Source: Pseudomonas sp. gcc21
GTDB lineage: Bacteria; Pseudomonadota; Gammaproteobacteria; Pseudomonadales; Pseudomonadaceae
DNA length: 64,000 nt
Assembly (NCBI RefSeq): GCF_012844345.1
Contig: NZ_CP051625.1
Location: 3,782,001-3,846,000, forward strand
Reading direction: 5' to 3'
Shown here: in pieces, positions 61,912 through 64,000 of the stretch
Position numbering within the stretch: the first letter of the stretch is position 1
Layout of the letters: each line of letters starts with the position of its first letter
Program-made: the position numbers and the translations under genes
Notes under the pieces: model-generated
Database searches by the model: none
What the model was told of the DNA's origin: nothing
What the model saw: only the letters and a program-made list of their open reading frames with translations

Positions 61912-64000
61912 CCGGTTATGCCGAACTGCATTGCCTGTCCAATTTCAGCTTCCAGCGTGGCGCCTCCAGCGCCCTGGAATTGTTTGAACGTGCCCGGGGG
62001 CATGGCTATCGCGCATTGGCCATTACCGATGAATGCACACTGGCGGGCATCGTCCGCGCCTGGCAGGCCGCACGGCAAACTGGCGTCCCGCTCATAGTCG
62101 GCAGTGAAATGCAGGTCGAGGCCGGTCTCAAGCTGGTTCTATTGGCGGAAAATCTGCTTGGATACCAGAACCTCTGCCGGCTTGTAACGGTTGCCCGAAG
62201 GCGCGCGCCCAAAGGCGAATACAGACTGGAACGAAGTGATTTTGATGAATCACTAACCGGTCTGCTGGCGCTTTGGATACCCGAACAGCAAGCGACCCCT
62301 GACATCGGATACTGGCTCAAACAGCATTTTCCCGATCGGTTGTGGCTGGCTGTTGAACTGCATCGTGGGCCGGATGATGCCAGGCGGCTGGATCAGTTGC
62401 TGGGGCTTGCCGCGTCTCTGGAGATTCCTGCCGTGGCATCAGGCGATGTGCATATGCATGCCCGCGGCCGTCGCGCATTGCAGGACACCATGACCGCCAT
62501 CCGTCATCACTGCACGGTAGCCGAAGCCGGGCAGCATCTGTTTCCCAATGGCGAGCGACACCTGCGTCCTCAACCCATGTTGTCCGAGCTGTATCCCGAT
62601 GAGTTGTTAGCCGAAACCCTGCGTATTGCCGAGCGTTGTACCTTCGATCTTGGTCAGCTGCGTTATCAATATCCGCGTGAGTTGGTTCCGGAGGGCCAGA
62701 CCGCAGCCACTTGGCTGCGCATCTTGACCGAGGAGGGCATGCGCTGGCGTTGGCCTGAAGGTGCGCCGGATAAAGTACTGCAGCAGATCGAGGCAGAGCT
62801 CGACCTGATCACTGAGATGCACTACGAGAGTTATTTCCTGACAGTGCACGACATCGTCCGTTTCGCCCGTAGTCGCCATATTCTTTGTCAGGGCCGCGGC
62901 TCGGCTGCCAACTCGGCCGTGTGTTTCGCGCTGGGCATTACCGAAATCGATCCGGCCCGGATGAACATGTTGTTCGAGCGGTTCATCTCCAAGGAACGTA
63001 ACGAACCGCCGGATATCGATGTGGATTTCGAGCACGACCGGCGTGAAGAGGTCATCCAGTACGTCTTCAACCGCTATGGCCGCCGCCGCGCTGCGCTGAC
63101 TGCTGTAGCCTCCAGTTATCGCGGGGCCGGGGCGATCCGGGATGTGGCCAAGGCGCTGGGCCTGCCACCCGATCAGATAAGTGCTCTGGCTGATTGTTGT
63201 GGCAAATGGAGCAGCAAGGTGCCCTCCGAAGAGCGGCTGCGTGAGGCAGGCTTTGATCCAACTAATCCTGTGCTACAGCGGGTATTGACCCTGACCGGCG
63301 AGCTTGTCGGCTTTCCGCGGCATCTGTCCCAGCATCCAGGCGGATTCGTCATCTCCGAACAGCCTTTGGAAACCCTGGTGCCGGTTGAAAACGCCGCCAT
63401 GGATGACCGTACCATCATTCAGTGGGACAAGGACGATCTGGATGCGGTGGGTCTGCTCAAGGTGGATATTCTGGCCCTGGGTATGCTCAGTGCGCTGCGC
63501 AGGACCTTCGATCTGCTGCGCCTGCATCGTGGACGGGATCTGACTTTGGCGACCATTCCCGCTGAAGATTCTGCTACCTACGAGATGATCAGTCGGGCGG
63601 ATACTGTTGGCGTTTTCCAGATCGAATCGCGGGCACAGATGGCCATGCTGCCGCGACTCAAACCCAGAACCTTTTACGATCTGGTCATCGAAGTGGCGAT
63701 TGTTCGGCCCGGCCCGATTGTCGGCGATATGGTGCATCCCTATTTGCGCCGGCGAAACGGCGAGGAGCCGGTGACGTATCCATCTGAAGCCCTGCGTCAG
63801 GTATTCGAGCGCACCCTTGGCGTGCCGCTGTTTCAGGAGCAGGTGATGGAGCTGGCAATCGTAGCGGCGGGTTACACCCCCGGCGAGGCAGACCAGCTGC
63901 GCCGTTCCATGGCCGCCTGGAAACGCCTCGGGGGTCTGGAACCTCATCAGAAACGCCTGACCGAAGGCATGCTCGCACGGGGCTATACACGGGAATTCGC
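61908..64000 (+). CDS. dnaE2: Error-prone DNA polymerase DnaE2 (ImuC), C-terminus cut off by the window edge
   Basis: C-family polymerase for translesion synthesis. 697 codons visible of about 1030 expected. PHP domain at the N-terminus ([27 protein letters not shown]), catalytic acids in PPDIDVDF (D371, D373), [27 protein letters not shown] and the fingers-type [12 protein letters not shown]. It differs from the replicative DnaE at 48470 in the shorter PHP and the [12 protein letters not shown] form. ATG 61908 overlaps the imuB stop. Confidence 0.94.
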   Translation, partial: MTGYAELHCLSNFSFQRGASSALELFERARGHGYRALAITDECTLAGIVRAWQAARQTGVPLIVGSEMQVEAGLKLVLLAENLLGYQNLCRLVTVARRRAPKGEYRLERSDFDESLTGLLALWIPEQQATPDIGYWLKQHFPDRLWLAVELHRGPDDARRLDQLLGLAASLEIPAVASGDVHMHARGRRALQDTMTAIRHHCTVAEAGQHLFPNGERHLRPQPMLSELYPDELLAETLRIAERCTFDLGQLRYQYPRELVPEGQTAATWLRILTEEGMRWRWPEGAPDKVLQQIEAELDLITEMHYESYFLTVHDIVRFARSRHILCQGRGSAANSAVCFALGITEIDPARMNMLFERFISKERNEPPDIDVDFEHDRREEVIQYVFNRYGRRRAALTAVASSYRGAGAIRDVAKALGLPPDQISALADCCGKWSSKVPSEERLREAGFDPTNPVLQRVLTLTGELVGFPRHLSQHPGGFVISEQPLETLVPVENAAMDDRTIIQWDKDDLDAVGLLKVDILALGMLSALRRTFDLLRLHRGRDLTLATIPAEDSATYEMISRADTVGVFQIESRAQMAMLPRLKPRTFYDLVIEVAIVRPGPIVGDMVHPYLRRRNGEEPVTYPSEALRQVFERTLGVPLFQEQVMELAIVAAGYTPGEADQLRRSMAAWKRLGGLEPHQKRLTEGMLARGYTREF

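Overview
The window is a stretch of core chromosome from a gammaproteobacterium of the family Pseudomonadaceae. The evidence is the gene content and order (gacS / cysM-rlmD-relA-mazG; ppc-adk-tsaB; rpsB-tsf-pyrH-frr-uppS-cdsA-dxr-rseP-bamA-skp-lpxD-fabZ-lpxA-lpxB-rnhB-dnaE-accA-tilS-pyrG-kdsA-eno-ftsB-ispD), protein lengths that match Pseudomonas homologues within a few residues, and a moderately high G+C content. Short hairpin-rich intergenic repeats suggest an environmental Pseudomonas or Halopseudomonas rather than P. aeruginosa itself; that placement is inference.

Layout. 1-7969: the sensor kinase gene gacS (minus strand, cut by the left edge) diverges from a tightly overlapping operon for cysteine synthesis, 23S rRNA methylation, (p)ppGpp synthesis and NTP clean-up (cysM, rlmD, relA, mazG). 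8010-14042: a small conserved protein, then ppc, adk, tsaB, an unknown 104-residue protein and rsmJ. 14117-21616: plsB (minus) diverges from a four-gene ABC transporter operon of the GldA/GldF/GldG plus DUF4340 type. 21674-29315: trxC, a small unknown gene, rlmA, dapE, rlmF, tcdA, dapD, an arsC-like gene and dapC; three lysine/diaminopimelate genes lie within 6 kb. 29328-32848: glnD and map (minus). 33153-59517: a long plus-strand run of translation, envelope, lipid A, replication, fatty-acid and glycolysis genes. 59772-64000: an SOS-controlled translesion cassette, imuA-imuB-dnaE2, behind a near-consensus LexA box; dnaE2 is cut by the right edge.

How the parts work together. The 33-59 kb run couples protein synthesis (S2, EF-Ts, RRF), outer-membrane assembly (BamA, Skp, RseP), lipid A and fatty-acid synthesis (LpxD, FabZ, LpxA, LpxB, AccA), isoprenoid supply (Dxr, IspD, UppS), phospholipid synthesis (CdsA) and KDO precursor synthesis (KdsA). 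Many neighbours overlap by ATGA or GTGA, implying translational coupling. Two C-family DNA polymerase III alpha subunits are present: replicative DnaE and the damage-induced DnaE2.

I saw no CRISPR array, prophage, complete insertion sequence, tRNA or rRNA gene, and no convincing undescribed multi-gene system. The least explained items are a 150-bp element with terminal inverted repeats between frr and uppS, a pair of 85-bp direct repeats with nested hairpins between rnhB and dnaE, three small conserved proteins of unknown function, and the ABC operon whose substrate is unknown.
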